From Pelecanus crispus (taxonomy: Eukaryota; Chordata; Aves; Pelecaniformes; Pelecanidae), in contig NC_134643.1 in assembly GCF_030463565.1 (NCBI RefSeq), positions 80,287,721 through 80,351,720 of the forward strand: 64,000 bases of DNA, read 5' to 3'. Shown piece by piece: positions 48,395 through 64,000 of this stretch (position 1 is the stretch's first letter; every line of letters begins with the position of its first letter). The notes below the pieces were generated by a model that was given only the letters and a program-made list of their open reading frames with translations, did no database searches and was not told the DNA's origin. The position numbers and the translations under genes are program-made.

Positions 48395-48901
48395 TGAATG
48401 GGAGATGAGTGTCGTGTGTATCTCTTTCACTTGAAGCATATAACAGTGTATTAGTAAAATGAATTTTACAATCAGTTGCTTGCAGGTGAACTCCCACCTA
48501 GGAAATCGTGCGCACGGCCTTACCGCTGCTAAAAGGAGCAAGGTCCTGCTCTGCTCCTTCCTCCAGCCGGCCTTGAAACCTGTCACACTGCTAAGAGCTA
48601 ATTCAGCAAAAATGCTTTCTTCTTGCAAGGTCCGTGAGCTGAATCAGCTCGGAGGGAGGAGCTAGGGCTGCCTTTTACTAGAAAGAGCAAAGCTAGTTCT
48701 TACATGGTAAGAGAATGACTGTAGAGATCGACCTCTAAAAATCCCTCCACTTGAAAGATTTAAGAGCAAAAGTAATCTCTGTTTCCCTGATGACATACGT
48801 AGAACTTCTTTAGATCTAGCCTAAAAGCACTATCCTAAAGCCAGGCCACAAAGTGATTCTTCATTGGTTTGTGACAGTTTGGCAAATAGGGGGGAAAAAA
48901 A

Positions 48902-48929
48902 GGGGGGGGGGGGGGGGGGGGGGGGGGGG
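48902..48929. repeat. Poly-G homopolymer, 28 bases
   Basis: An unbroken run of 28 G, preceded by GGGGGG-A7 (about 48,889-48,901). Very long G-runs are rare in vertebrate DNA and prone to sequencing or assembly error. The true length is uncertain. Confidence 0.9.
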
Positions 48930-50327
48930 ATAAAATCAAGACAGACTTGTCATGGCACGTGTAGATCATCTTTCCAGCACACCATGAACTGCTGAGACCA
49001 TGAGAGCGCCCGTCATCCAACTGTACTTTCTGCTATTAGCTACTGCCATGCTGTTTAGCCCTACCTTAATTCTGTTTATAGTTCTGGAGCCATCCACTTT
49101 ATGCCCACGACCAGGAGCTACTTCTTGCATGAGGATACGATCAATGGTTAGCAAAAGTTATCTCAATATCCCCCCATCATCATCCCCCCAATTACAATGA
49201 TTGAGAAAACTAAGAGCCTGTGTTCCATTTTTAAGGATGCAGTTGCTACCAATAGATAGCCACATTTCTGCCTAAATTGCCCAGTACTTTAAGAAAAACA
49301 ACAAAAACCCAACAAAAAAACCCTCCACAACTTCATGCACTTAGGATGTTGGCATTATTCCATATTTTGGACATCTCTTCCTTCTACTTACAAAGACAGC
49401 ACTGCTTACACAGTCTCCCTAGCTTTTGGCAGCCATAAAGAAAAAAAAGCAAAGTAACAGTTCTCAAGAGCAGAAACGAGCTTATTATTCATTCCAGGCT
49501 GGGGCAATCTAGAACATCTAATGCCTAAGGCTTTGTTAATCCCCAAAGATTTTACCACTTGCACAACAGGAAGGGGCAAAAGTAACAGTGCAGAAGACAG
49601 GAAGTCCTGAACACCCAGACTAAGAAAGCGCAACACTCCAAGAACAGTCTGCGTTAATCAAAATCAGTCTCTCCTAATCCAGCAGGAAAATGCCCCTCAC
49701 AGCAGACTAGTTACAGCAACCAAGTCATACAGAAGTCAGAACTGATTGATCTAAAAAGCACATTGAGTGTAAGGTAAAGGCTACGTACATGTCATCGGCT
49801 AGAAAAAGTGAAGATGACAAGTGAACTTTAACCGTGATCCAAACGATGCATTGACAGACAGGTAGACAGGTTACCTGCTGTAATCAATCTCCTGCTAAAG
49901 ACAAAACTGAAAGCCAGACGAAGAGCAACAGCCAGCCAAGTAATTTTGAGTAACATAGCCTTACATATGACACGACATTTGAAGCTGTGGGTGAGTCCAG
50001 ACTCGAAGCTTGCTTTGGTAAAATACTTGCTTTCATAGAAAGGTCGTAAGACAGACAACTAAAGCTGAGGGGGAGAACAGCAACAAACTACTTTGGATAT
50101 TCAGTAGATGACAACTGGATTACAAACCTCTGCACTACCACACAAGTTACAGTCTGTGACTCTGTGAGCACCCATAACTGACGGACCTGCATGAAATACA
50201 GGAGGAGCGGCACACAAGAATCAAAGGCTACACAAGATGAGTAAAGAGGTAGGAGAAGAATGTACATTGTTTGAAGTAGTCATCAATACACTTATCCAAG
50301 TTTCTGTTAGGGTAGTACACTGCTCAA

Positions 50328-50348
50328 TTTTTTTTTTTTTTTTTTTTT
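50328..50348. repeat. T21 homopolymer
   Basis: Uninterrupted run of 21 T in the NUP50-KIAA0930 intergenic region. Confidence 0.9.
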
Positions 50349-53300
50349 AAGGCATCCATACACATTTAGAAATTCTTATTTGCATCTGAGCATCCTGAAT
50401 AAGTATTATAATGAAAATAAATATTCATAATCATCAGTTTAGTGGGTATTACTATTAGGAACATCGTAACCTTTACTGAGAGGTACCACAGAAATGGATC
50501 ACCTCTAGAAGCCTGCAGAGGCTTCAAAGATGCAAATAGAATTTGCCTGGTCAGGCAGTACCTCTGAGTAAAAAGTCTCTGACTTTGGTTTACTACTTTA
50601 TATCACAGATGACATAATACAGTACAAAACTTTCTGTCTAAATTATGGTCAATGCTCGTTTTGGAGCCCTACCTGGACTGGTGAGCGCTCAGGGCATACT
50701 TCTTACCTGCAAATGGTAATTCTGTTGACTGCAGTTCTAGGGGAAACTTGCAGATGGTTTCTCCATTGTGAAAAGCAAATTCCTAACACTGAAAATGGTA
50801 GATCATATATCAAATTTAATTACTTTGGCATTTGATGAAATAAGCATTTCCTTACCTTTGCAATGAAGTCAGAAATGACTACTGTGAACAATCGCCTATG
50901 CCGATCTTCTCCTTATGTGCTGGGCAGGTTAACCATGGAGGTACTTACCAGGAAACACGCAATTCAGAATTCTTGCTGAGAAGGAAACTTGAATAACAAC
51001 TCTTCTTGCTCCTTGACGCTACATCTATCACTCTCATTTTCAAAGCAAAAACTAGTCTGACACTGGCACCAATGAGCAGCAATGGACGAGTGGGTTCTGC
51101 CAGCCTTCCTGTCCTTCAGGAGCAAAGGAATGCCTCCACACTTGGTGCAGGCTTAAAGCATTCTCTATTTCTAAGTGACATAGGGTTTTGATGAACACAG
51201 TCGTTGCATCTGAATTAAAGGTTGAGTATGAGATGAGTCTGTAAATTGCTTTTGCTGGATTTCCCCAGCAATATTGCTCCAGCAGGAAAAGCAGAACCAT
51301 AAACATGAACACCCTTTTATGCCAGAGGGGAAGATGGGAGGTGGAAGAGCATGGGTTGAGTAACCACATATTGTGAAATACTAAGTTATGAATCACCAGA
51401 ATCAACTGAATGTTGGCATAAACAGGTAACAGGGAAAACATTAAAGCAGCTGGAACCAACACTTCGAGACAAAGCTTTTTTTCAATGTAGGTGGTCTCCA
51501 CTGATCTGTGCAGGGTGACTTGGTCTTTTTGAAAATTATCAGCCAGCTCCATTCATTTCAATAGGGTTTTAAAACTGTTTATTCCCATCTTCATTCAACT
51601 AATTGCTCTGAAGTGAATTCAGAACTGTGCGAGTTAACTACTTGCATACTTATTATTCACAAATTTATGTTACTGCCTGAAGTTCAGCATCTTCAGCAGT
51701 GTGCTCACACCTCCACAGGCAGCAGCCACCCCAGTCTGCTCTGTTTAATAGGATGCCTCCTCACCCTCTCCTACCCCTCATCCATCCAATGCTCCAACAA
51801 GGATGTTTTGCTGAAAGATCATTCTTTTTGTGTAGGTGCCGTAGGGTATACATTGTATGCAGGTACAGTGACAGCTATGTGGTTGTCCAATTTTATCTTC
51901 TGCAGTGGAAGTGCAGCAGAGGGAAGAAGTCCACGCTCCTCACACAGAAGTGAATCCAATTTGTGCACACAAATACTTCTGTCTTGTCTGAACAAGAAAA
52001 TGGATCGTCTACCTTGTTTTTCACACTGCCATCTCAATCAACACTAACCCTACTAGGAAAAGCCAACTAGTTTGACTTGGGGAAGAGTTTTCTGGGTTAA
52101 CCAATCATAAATGACTTATTTCCCATGATGAGATCACTTGATCCCATCCTTACCCCTGTGAGGAACCAAGCTGGGGACAGAACTTGAATTAACTCATATT
52201 TTCCTTGATGTATCTTAAGTATGTTTTCTTTACTGAGTAGCATCTGCTACTCCCAGATTCCCATCTACACTGTTAATAGAAAATCAGACCCACAGTCCTC
52301 CTGCACTTTGCTCCTTTGCTTTTTGCAAACTTTTAATTACTGTTTCAGGAACAGCATTTCTGATGGGAGTACAAAAGTAACTACCTGCTAGCAAAGACAC
52401 GTGTTTTTTCTTCAATCTCCAAAGTGTGATTTTACTTTGTAAAATCAGACCTTGATAATAAACTTGTGTGCAAAGCAATATTATGATATTTCTTGGGAGC
52501 ATCCCTCCAGGTGAGGACAGGCAAGACACAAAAGACTCCAGGACAAAAGGACATGAGTGAAATTGGCTCCCCAAAGCAGGGACTCTATTGAACAAGACAT
52601 ACTGCCACACTGTTAAAACAGTATTTTTCTTTTAGCATATTCATGAAATTAATTCATTAAAGTTGTGAAAGCTTTTCAAAGATGTATGTGGCAGTCTTCT
52701 GTCCCACCAGCATTCGGATTAAAAAACAAAACCAAAAGCAGCACACCTTTTCCTGTCACTAACTCATGTTGAAAGATTAACTGAACAGGTGAGGTTTATG
52801 ACCATGATTTGCAAGCTTCTGCTGCTCTTTGCCTTTTGTACTGTTTTAAATAATGCTTTCTCCACTATGGCTGCTTTCAAAAGCTTTCAATTTAAAGCAT
52901 TCAAGGAAAATCACACTGTTTGGTTTCTAAGCCGTATTTTAGTATTTCCCAACCAGTTAAGATTCCCATCCAGTTGCATGTGCATGCACAGAACATGCTG
53001 CCAACAATCTGCTCAAATAGCCATATAAAGAACTAAACCACCCTGTTCTCCTTCCTAAGCTTTTTTTTTTTTTTTTTAAATTTTGCCTAACATACCACAC
53101 AGCTCCAATCTATCATGCATGGCTTAGCAGAGATGTTGTTACACCACACATGAGTTCGTAAAACAGTTCTGGCCTGGGTTTCTTTGAAATGGAATCGTCA
53201 GCAAGTCATCCCCTATCTATAGCTGGTAACATTGTTTGATGAGTGTTTCATTTTCACTAATTTAGACAAAAAAATCCCTGAAATAAGCCTACTGTGAAAT

Positions 53301-53968
53301 GTTAGTCACAAAAATCAGGTGGAGAGGCAGGATGCAGTGCCTTGCAGGTCTTAAAACCAAAACCAATTCAATGTTGGTATGCACAATTTAAGGCAGTATA
53401 AGCAGTTAAGAGCTAAAGGGCAATTTCATTTTTACAACATTGCACAAACCCATATTGAAGTTTCTCCCAAATTTATCAGGAAGAAATCATTACAGTCATC
53501 AGTCTCTCAATATTATACACTGCACAAAGCTAAATGTTAATGACTACATAATTAAGTTTAAAACAAAACACAGATCAGTTTAGAAGGGCTGGGGTTTTTT
53601 TTGTTTTTGTTTTTTAATGCTAGCGTCTAAAGGAAAAAACAAAAAGCCTTTTTAAACAAATTCAGGAGTACACTGACTTTTACATTCTTCTCCCTTATAC
53701 AATGTCAAGTTGTCAGAGGCTGATCACTGAAAGATTCAGCAAGCAGAGTCAGAAGTTGGGCTTTGCTCAAAGTGAAATAAGAACAAAGAGTAAAGAGGCT
53801 AGTTTGCCTCATGACTGTCTATTTGGCAATGCTTACCATGAACGCCACAGAGCATTATTCCACCATTTACACTTGCCACCAGTAAGGAATACATTCAAAC
53901 TCCAACACCACGAGGCACAGTAGAGAGAAAACACTATTAACAAAATTCGTGGTCGTTTAAGAGGTCTG

Positions 53969-53974
53969 TTTATT
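53969..53974 (-). terminator. KIAA0930: Most distal candidate KIAA0930 poly(A) signal
   Basis: AATAAA on the minus strand, followed about 35 bp later by GTGTTTTCTCTC. It would give a 4.9-kb 3' UTR. Confidence 0.3.
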
Positions 53975-54623
53975 GGCTGCAGGGTCCAACACTTTCTGCA
54001 CTGCTGCCATACGTAAAGTCAACTCCATTTTTGGTGCACAAAGGTTCTCCTTGCTCTTTGTTCAAAGGGCTCAGTACAGCGCCAGCATGATTTTCAACCC
54101 ATCATCTTTTAATCAACACTGATGATCAATGAGGCAAAAAAAACCCAAACCATGCAACATGTGTTAGTCTGATAAAATTAGGCTGAGAATATTTATATAT
54201 TTACACAGAGAACGTTCAACATTGTAACCTGCTTGCAGCCTTGTATTATCTTGACCAAGCATCCAAACAGCTACATTCTGGTGTAAAATACTCTTTTGTT
54301 TAAGGTTTGGTGTAAAAGCTACTTATTTCACAATGCCTTTAACTCGATTCTACCGCACCTATTTTTGACACAGAATTTCTACACACCAGCGCCACATACT
54401 TTCAGTCATACCTCACAAAACAAGATAAGGCATTCGCAGATATCTGACTGCTGTTATCACAAGAAAACCATTTTCCAGAGCTTTCAGCCACAACCTTAGG
54501 AGACCATGAGAGTCTTTCAACCACGAAGGACGAGTCCGTAGGAGATGGCCAGTTCTTGCGAGAACTATAAACTTGTCATTTCTTGATGCTGCTACACACA
54601 ACACAGATAGAGTTGAAGACTAC

Positions 54624-54629
54624 TTTATT
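54624..54629 (-). terminator. KIAA0930: Candidate KIAA0930 poly(A) signal (AATAAA on minus strand)
   Basis: On the minus strand AATAAA is followed 18-35 bp later by TGTGTTGTGTGTAG, a strong GT-rich downstream element. Cleavage is expected near 54,605. Confidence 0.55.
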
Positions 54630-55915
54630 AATTTCCTAAATAAAAATTTGTTCTTAAACCCCACTGGATAACAACAGGGCTTAGGCACTTTTGAAGATTT
54701 CATCTTATATCTATCTTTAATAAGGGGAAGCTTCAGACTACAAGATACAGGACAAGCAATCATCTGGAAAGGGAAAAATTAATGATTGGCAAGAAGGAGG
54801 TCAATAGTCTAGAAGTATAGACTATTTATGTGGACTTCACAGACATATAGAACCTCAGTGACCAGATGGGACTCCCTACATGAGGGTCTGTCAGAAAAAA
54901 TCTCTCTGTAGAGCCAAGGACTTCACTGTTTAAGTTAGAACTTGGTGTAAGAATATACTTTGGGAAAACCATTTTACTGTGAAAAGTCACCTGTGCAAAC
55001 AATTCTCTTTTCAGGAAAGCACACTGTGCCCAGAAATGGAAAACTGAGTAACAGCGATCCAGAGCCCAGCATGCTCAAGCCTTGTAAACAATGAAGACCG
55101 GGAAAATAAAAAGAGAAGGAACATGAACCCACACAAACTGGATTAGCCAAGACAGCTGAAAGATCTGTGGCATTTCTAAAAATGGCTTCGTCTTTCACAA
55201 GGAGACTTGGAACCCACCCTGTGCTGGCGGGCAGTAAGAAAATGTGTTTTCACATATGCAGTGGATTCTAAGGCAGAACAATAATCTGCTAATACAAAAT
55301 AACTGATTTAAGAGCTTTCTTAAAAAACAAAGGCTTTTTACTTGTTAAATTGATAGCAGTGGAAAAACCTGATAAGGGTGAAAAGATTTACATCCTTGCG
55401 TTTGACATCTACCAATAGACACCATCTATGGACAATTCAAGTGGTAAGCCCCGATCTCCAGAGGGAGTGAACGGGCAGAAGGATGAAAGAAGTTAACGGA
55501 GTAATGAGGTATGGTGGGATTCTGTAAATGAAGCTGTTTTGCAAAGCTTCCCGAATTTCTTAACTGTGCTGCTTTCTCAAGCATCAAGATAACTAATGAA
55601 AACCACTGTGCTCCAACAGTTAAGACATCGACAGCCATACAACCATTATAGCATGCAGAACACTCCAATTCATTCCTCAGCAGTTATTTAAATGGCCAAC
55701 AGAGGCTCAAAATGGTTTACAGCTTAGGAGCTACAGAATTAAAAACCCCTCCAAATTAAAAAGGTGGGAGGTTCCTATTAACATTCCCTTTTCTTTTTTG
55801 GTATAGTGCAATAGCATGCTAAGGGCCCAGCTGTGCCATCTCGACCCAAGCAAAACTTCTATCATCTTCCCTGTCAATCTGTCTATAAGATGACAATAAA
55901 TTATAATTTTCAGGG

Positions 55916-55921
55916 TTTATT
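55916..55921 (-). terminator. KIAA0930: Alternative KIAA0930 poly(A) signal
   Basis: AATAAA on the minus strand, about 2.95 kb after the stop codon, with a weaker downstream context. Confidence 0.35.
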
Positions 55922-56944
55922 TAAAAGCAGAACAAAATGCAGAATTTCATTTCCCCCACTTGATAACAGAAAGTGGGAACGAGGGACATAAGCAGTCTAA
56001 GTTTAGAGAAGGAATAACTGAGAATCTGGCACATCTACTTGTTTCCAAAAAGCACTATTGACATTCAGTAGACTTTGTAACCTCTGTTTTCTATGGATGT
56101 CCATCCGGGCATATGTGTAGCCCTTTTCTGCTAAAAAAGGTGAGTCTTCAATGTACTTACAGCATATCCACTAGCAAGATACAAGAAATAAATTGACTTT
56201 TTTAGGACGTTTACATTGCAGCCCTTCAAAAACTAGACATCAAAATCCACCCACACACATCTAACAAAGCAGACGATACCTCCTGCATAATAGATGTGGG
56301 TTTGAACTGTACTTTCTGTAACGTTGCCTTTATACTAATGTACTAGTTTAGAATCATTCTTCAGTTGCTCTGAAATCTTATGCAGCAAGATTTGCTCAGC
56401 CTTTCAGATCACATGAAATTAAGCTACCTAAACGTAACACACGATACCGAGAAAGCATTACAAATTACTGTCAACTGAGAAGTATTCAGGCACCTACCAC
56501 TCGTCTTCCAATCTGGATACATTTCCTTTTCACGTGTGTTATTCCTCTGGCTGTTTGACTGAAAGGTATCAATTGTCACTAGTAGTACAAATATTAACCC
56601 TCTCTCCCTTCCCTCCCCCAATGAATATTTAAAGGAAAACCAAGCACTGATTTGCCCACAGCCCAGCAGTATGAAAGGGCAGAATAAGGAGCATCTTGAG
56701 AGGCTTCAGCATAGGACCAGTCTTCTAGCTGGTTTCATTCTCTGCATGGGCACAGGAAGAATATTTGTACTGACTGACATTAGGCACGCTACCTAGGGAT
56801 CTCAGGTAAGCACCCAGGCTGCCTAGCAAGTTCCTTGAGAGGGCACTTCAGCTGCTGATTTAGGACTCCGCCTCTTCCCCCGGCTCAGGAGGAAAGCCTA
56901 GGCACCCAAGTTACATGCCTCAGGTTAGACCGTGTGAACACCCT

Positions 56945-56968
56945 CACACACACACACACACACACACA
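56945..56968. repeat. (CA)12 microsatellite
   Basis: Twelve uninterrupted CA units, inside the presumed KIAA0930 3' UTR. Confidence 0.95.
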
Positions 56969-58385
56969 GGCACAGCCGCACGCTCCCACAGAGCAAAGCT
57001 CAAAGGCTGCAATGTGAAAAGTGGCTGTGCTGGTAATGACAAAGTGAATGTTTTTCTAATGCTGTTGCAACACATTCGGAGCGAACGAAAAACCGGTCAG
57101 CCGTCCCTGTCATGCACTCATGCTGCCGGTGTTAGAAATGCCATCACTCTGCACTAAGCTGATTGCTTCCAGGCCTAGCCTCAAATGAAAAAAGACCTCC
57201 TTACCATGCTGGATTCACCATCTTGGGCTGAATGATAAAGTTAGTCTACCTTTATGCTGAAGTGGAGCTATTCCCATGGAACCTGGCCTGAGGAAAAAAG
57301 CAGAAAGTCCTATTTAGAGGTTAAGTCATCAGATGCTCTTGAGAGAGATTAACAAAGCACTTTGGGAAAGGCTGGGTACGAGGGAGACAAAGGTCCAGGC
57401 TCAGAGCGCATGCCATTTGGTAACTGGCAACAGCGTTAAGCTTAGGTGCTCAGAGTCTGAAAAGTGACAAAAATGACATCTTCGCGCTCCCTCTGTGTGT
57501 GTATTGGAGTCTCACATGCTCTAAGCGACATGCTACTCCACCCATTGCTGTGCCAGTTATGCAGTCATAAATAAACTGAAGTATTGACCGGCTCCCATAT
57601 CAAGACAGTGAATCAGACTGCAGTAGTCTCAGTATTCAATCATGTAGCTTTCAAATGTCAAGGACAGCAGAGTTTTGCTATTTAGAGAAAGCTGCATTTT
57701 ACCTGTAAACATAAGGCTTTTTTCCTGAGAGCTCCTGACACACAATTTTCAGACGACCTACTATGCAATTTTTAGTCACTTTTCAGAGCAGAATTACATT
57801 TCAATCTTTTGACTTTCAAGAAAACTTTCCATGATTTGGCATGTAACAGTACAGCAAAACACCACCAGGAGATGAAGAATCCAGGCAAGCTGCCTGACCA
57901 TTAGTCAGCTCTCATGCCCTCCTTGGCTACAAATGCTACCCCTACGTACTCTGAAGTGCAGTGCATGCAGGAGGATGTTGGTTATTGGTAGGTTTTTAGG
58001 TTTTAGAGTCTGATTACGGCCTCCTATTTTTCCCACTTCAGACTCAAACTTGTATCGACTCAGCTAACAGAGAGAGATAAGCAGCATTAGTACTGGATAT
58101 GAACCTCAGCTTTACTATAGCAGCACATTTTAGCCTTCTTTTCACTGGCTCATTTTCTTAGCCAGTTCTTGAGGATAAAAATGTTGCTGTTCTTTGGTAG
58201 ATACGGAAATCTGTCAGCAGAGTTCACCTGTCCTAACACTGACACACGAACAAATAGGAATTTTTTCAGCCTCTTTTAAGCTCTGACCTGACCCGCTGCA
58301 CATACCGAAATGGCAATGTATCTTTGTAGCATCTTTTTCCTTTTCCTCCCTCAGTAGGAAATTATTCTCTCATCCTTTCAATCCC

Positions 58386-58419
58386 CACACACACGCACGC
58401 ACACGCGCTCACACACACA
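58386..58419. repeat. Imperfect CA/CG microsatellite
   Basis: Mixed ACAC, ACGC and GCGC dinucleotide run, interrupted, about 450 bp past the KIAA0930 stop codon. Confidence 0.8.
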
Positions 58420-58868
58420 TTAAGCCAAACCGACAAGGTAAGTGTACGGGCGAGAGTCTATGGAACGACGTTCATTAGTACATCATTATGAAATTCTCAG
58501 GTTGTTACTCTCAAAGAATATAAAGTTTAACACATTTTGTACATATTGTTGGTTTCTTAGTTATAAAGTAAACACAGTAACAAACTGTCCATAAAGCGTT
58601 GACTTGTTTTAAACACAGCCCCTTCTCGTTTTATCTTGCTGAAAGTCCTCTTCCAGTCAGAAACACTCAAGCGATGTACTGCAAGTGTGCATACGGTGTA
58701 TGACAGCAGAGGAAGGAAGAAAGAGGCACTTTTGATCGGCTGGTATTCTTGGACTTCCCTTTTTCCTGCGGAGGTTTATGTTCCTGACACTAGATGGTAG
58801 TGTTAGCACAGAAAACCGCTGTGGTTAGGCACTTGGCAACAAGGCTCCAAGGCAGTGCCCGCTCTCTG

Positions 58869-58909
58869 CTATGTCATCAGAATTGGTTTCTGCCGCACTT
58901 CCAGGATAT
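58869..58909 (-). CDS. KIAA0930: KIAA0930 last coding exon
   Basis: On the minus strand the acceptor CCTTGCACAG is followed by 41 coding nt that, with the G ending the previous exon, encode DILEVRQKPILMT and a TAG stop at 58,871-58,869. This is the C-terminus of the KIAA0930 family, a conserved vertebrate protein of unknown biochemical function. The exon was too short to stand out as an open frame and was found by matching the expected C-terminus to the penultimate exon's phase. Confidence 0.93.
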
Positions 58910-63421
<4,512 letters not shown>

Positions 63422-64000
63422 CCTGGACAGGCTGGACCGATGGGCCGAGGCCAACTGAGGTTCAACAAGGGCAAGTGTCGGGTCCTGCACTTGGGTCACA
63501 ACAACCCCATGCAACGCTACAGGCTTGGGGAAGAGCGGCTGGAAAGCTGCCTGGCTGAAAAGGGCCTGGGGTGCTGGCTGACAGCTGGCTGAACATGAGC
63601 CAGCAGTGTGCCCAGGTGGCCAAGAAGGCCAACAGCATCCTGGCTTGGATCAGGAATAGTGTGGCCAGCAGGAGCAGGGAGGTGATTGTTCCCCTGTACT
63701 CAGCACTGGTGAGGCAGCACCTCAAATACTGTGTCCAGTTTTGGGCCCCTCAATACAAGAAAGACATTGAGGTGCTGGAGCGTGTCCAGAGAAGGGCAAT
63801 GAAGCTGGTGAAGGGTCTGGAGCACAGGCCTTATGAGGGGCAGCTGAAGGAACTGGGGTTGTTTAGCCTGGAGAAGAGGAGGCTGAGGGGAGACCTTAGT
63901 GCTCTCTACAACTCCCTGAAAGGAGGCTGTAGTGAGGTGGGTGTTGGTCTCTTCTCCCAAGTAGCTAGCAATAGGATGAGAGGAAATGGGCTCAAGCTGC
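63422..64000 (+). mobile_element. CR1 LINE, 3' part of ORF2, cut by window edge
   Basis: Encodes the CR1 ORF2 C-terminal region in two frames: [20 protein letters not shown] at about 63,461, then [16 protein letters not shown] and [20 protein letters not shown] from about 63,596. One reading-frame change near 63,565-63,580 separates them, so the copy is dead. It lies in a KIAA0930 intron, antisense to the gene, and continues past 64,000. Minus-strand open frames over it are shadows. Confidence 0.93.

Larger units (their letters stand above)
44467..48410 (+). other. NUP50: NUP50 3' UTR, long form
   Basis: From the stop codon to the distal poly(A) site. Open frames here are short. It contains T/A homopolymers (T20 at 46,302-46,321; A-runs near 45,896 and 47,360). 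A long 3' UTR also fits what I recall of the human NUP50 mRNA. Its extent rests on the distal signal below; a short form could end near 44,640. Confidence 0.65.
48411..54604. other. Intergenic between the convergent NUP50 and KIAA0930 ends
   Basis: No exon was recognised. It contains the poly-G run at 48,902 and T-runs at 50,328-50,348 and 53,061-53,077. A minus-strand open frame of 166 codons (51,052-51,552) is within chance for this length and composition. If KIAA0930 uses a more distal end near 53,950, the right part is its 3' UTR. Confidence 0.5.
54605..58868 (-). other. KIAA0930: KIAA0930 3' UTR, approximate extent
   Basis: It runs leftwards from the KIAA0930 stop codon. The end shown uses the best minus-strand poly(A) signal (54,624-54,629). 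Other signals lie at 55,916-55,921 and 53,969-53,974. It includes a (CA)12 run and a mixed CA/CG repeat. No coding exon was recognised inside it. Confidence 0.5.

Noticed and set aside
48966-49154. 62-codon minus-strand frame between NUP50 and KIAA0930, considered as a conserved exon
   Set aside because: Its composition looked protein-like, but I found no flanking acceptor and donor in phase and no family match.
51052-51552. 166-codon minus-strand open frame
   Set aside because: One frame of this length is expected by chance in 64 kb of this composition. No splice sites, domain or known homologue was seen, though its hydrophobic stretches look superficially membrane-like.
63462-63960. Minus-strand open frames of 86-87 codons at the right edge
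   Set aside because: They are shadows antisense to the CR1 ORF2 remnant.

Overview
This is a vertebrate nuclear window, almost certainly from a bird. CR1 LINE fragments carry the avian 3' tail (tandem ATTCTATG), the LTRs are of bird endogenous-retrovirus types, introns are compact (about 1-3 kb), and one CpG island marks the only visible promoter. The LTR families look more like those of neoavian birds than of galliforms; that is from memory of the families and was not tested.

Layout. From 1 to about 28.7 kb I see no supportable gene. This AT-rich stretch holds a CR1 3' end (2.76-2.93 kb), an 1.1-kb minus-strand LTR with an internal minisatellite (6.49-7.59 kb), a GC-rich block (9.86-10.22 kb) and a decayed gammaretrovirus-like remnant with a polypurine tract and LTR (17.5-18.5 kb). 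A solo ERVL-type LTR (28.74-29.29 kb, plus strand) lies just upstream of a CpG island (about 29.64-30.90 kb).

The island drives NUP50 on the plus strand. Its whole coding sequence could be assembled from seven exons (33,554-44,466), all with GT-AG boundaries and compatible phases. The product is 471 aa, with an N-terminal importin-alpha-binding region, five FG dipeptides and a C-terminal Ran-binding domain. Intron 4 holds a second LTR of the same ERVL-type family, in antisense, with a perfect 5-bp target duplication. A proximal (44,622) and a strong distal (48,389) polyadenylation signal predict short and about 3.9-kb 3' UTRs.

Convergent to NUP50, on the minus strand, are the last two coding exons of KIAA0930 (62,197-62,042 and 58,909-58,869) and its long 3' UTR, with candidate ends near 55.9, 54.6 and 53.95 kb. 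The rest of KIAA0930 lies beyond the right edge. A truncated CR1 runs off the window at 64,000. The order NUP50 then convergent KIAA0930 matches human 22q13.31, which supports both identifications.

No new gene system was found. The points most worth checking are regulatory: upstream AUGs in the NUP50 leader, an LTR pair in inverted orientation around the NUP50 5' half with one intact CRE plus TATA promoter, the retroviral remnant, and a 28-base poly-G run.
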